Positions 52,973 through 53,104 of a stretch of 53,104 nt of DNA are shown piece after piece. Below the pieces are notes generated by a model that worked only from the letters and a program-made list of their open reading frames with translations, was not told the origin of the DNA and made no database searches. Made by a program: the position numbers and the translations under genes. Position 1 is the first letter of the stretch. Each line of letters begins with the position of its first letter. This stretch comes from an uncultured bacterium (GTDB taxonomy: Bacteria; Bacillota_I; Bacilli_A; Erysipelotrichales; Erysipelotrichaceae), in NCBI GenBank assembly GCA_903919545.1, contig CAIXIN010000056.1, forward strand, positions 1-53,104, read 5' to 3'.

Positions 52973-53071
52973 ATGGGAATTTTAGAACTTAGTGAAAGTA
53001 TAGAATTTGCTCACAAAAACACAATTAGACTTTATGAAGAATGAGGCTTAGTTTACCCTATTAGGGTATAA
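52973..53071 (+). pseudogene. MerR-type regulator relic with in-frame TGA
   Basis: From ATG 52973 the frame reads MGILELSESIEFAHKNTIRL then YEE, a TGA at 53042, then GLVYPIRV and TAA at 53069. The pattern LSE, NTIRLYEE, GLV, P, R is the helix-turn-helix start of MerR regulators, which need about 70 residues for that domain alone. Only about 32 sense codons remain, and a terminator follows, so this is a decayed remnant. Reading TGA as Trp would not rescue it because TAA follows eight codons later. AGGATAAAAT lies before the ATG. Confidence 0.6.
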
Positions 53072-53072
53072 A

Positions 53073-53098
53073 AAAAGCTCAATGAGCTTTTATTTTTT
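53073..53098 (+). terminator. Rho-independent terminator at the right edge
   Basis: AAAAGCTC, loop AAT, GAGCTTTT followed by a T-rich tail. Confidence 0.82.
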
Positions 53099-53104
53099 TG
53101 TAGC

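Noticed and set aside
53042-53044. TGA read as Trp (Mollicutes code 4)
   Set aside because: All other genes end normally at TGA or TAA and encode Trp with TGG; decoding this TGA would add only eight codons.
1-53104. Integrases, insertion sequences, attachment sites, CRISPR arrays or phage genes
   Set aside because: No transposase, integrase or repeat-spacer pattern was recognised on either strand.

Overview
The window reads as a low-GC Gram-positive-type genome (Bacillota, or a Mollicutes-related lineage). AGGAGG-type ribosome sites, ATGA stop/start overlaps and lipobox lipoproteins are common. TGA works as a normal stop and Trp is TGG, so the code looks standard. An LPXTG-type surface protein argues for a walled cell. 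No rRNA, tRNA, CRISPR array, phage or transposase gene was seen, and no gap between genes exceeds about 210 bases.

Region A (1 to about 15.2 kb, all + strand) is one long catabolic run, entered in mid-gene. It holds a class II aldolase, a VOC protein, two TIM-barrel isomerase/epimerases, an RpiB-family isomerase and a ribose-type ABC importer (ATPase, permease, lipoprotein binding protein). These are followed by a ManA-like isomerase, an Rpe-family epimerase, a TIM-family isomerase, a LarA/DUF2088 protein and a transketolase split into two genes. A TauE/SafE permease, a possible 34-codon gene and a Gfo/Idh/MocA oxidoreductase close the run at a bidirectional terminator. The gene set points to uptake of an unusual sugar or sugar acid and its isomerisation into transketolase chemistry. 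Two readings fit: a tetrulose-phosphate route or a sulfo-sugar transketolase-like route. No kinase or activating enzyme is visible.

Region B (15.3-22.7 kb) is mostly minus-strand housekeeping: nitroreductase, SGNH hydrolase, aldo/keto reductase, a PiT phosphate transporter with its DUF47 partner, and tdh-kbl for threonine breakdown. A LURP-one-like protein and an orphan PTS IIB protein follow on the plus strand.

Region C (22.7-50.5 kb) is a beta-glucan (laminarin-like) utilisation locus. It encodes a lipoprotein GH30, a YczE-like membrane protein, an MFS transporter, a ROK sugar kinase, a LacI regulator, GH16, GH3, GH2, a strongly biased lipoprotein binding protein and GH4. These are followed by a 967-residue composite binding protein, two pairs of ABC permeases, an NHL/TPR/YIP1 membrane protein, a DUF5696-type protein split by a frameshift, GH5, and a second, lipoprotein GH3. 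Five copies of a palindrome close to CGAAAGCGCTTTCG sit on the promoters, so the locus looks like one LacI-controlled regulon. GH30 and the lipoprotein GH3 would act at the cell surface; GH16, GH3, GH2, GH4 and GH5 have no signal peptide and would act inside. No ABC ATPase is encoded with the four permeases.

Region D (50.5 kb to the end) holds a minus-strand LPXTG-anchored surface protein with GLUG-like repeats and a tiny MerR-type relic with an in-frame TGA.
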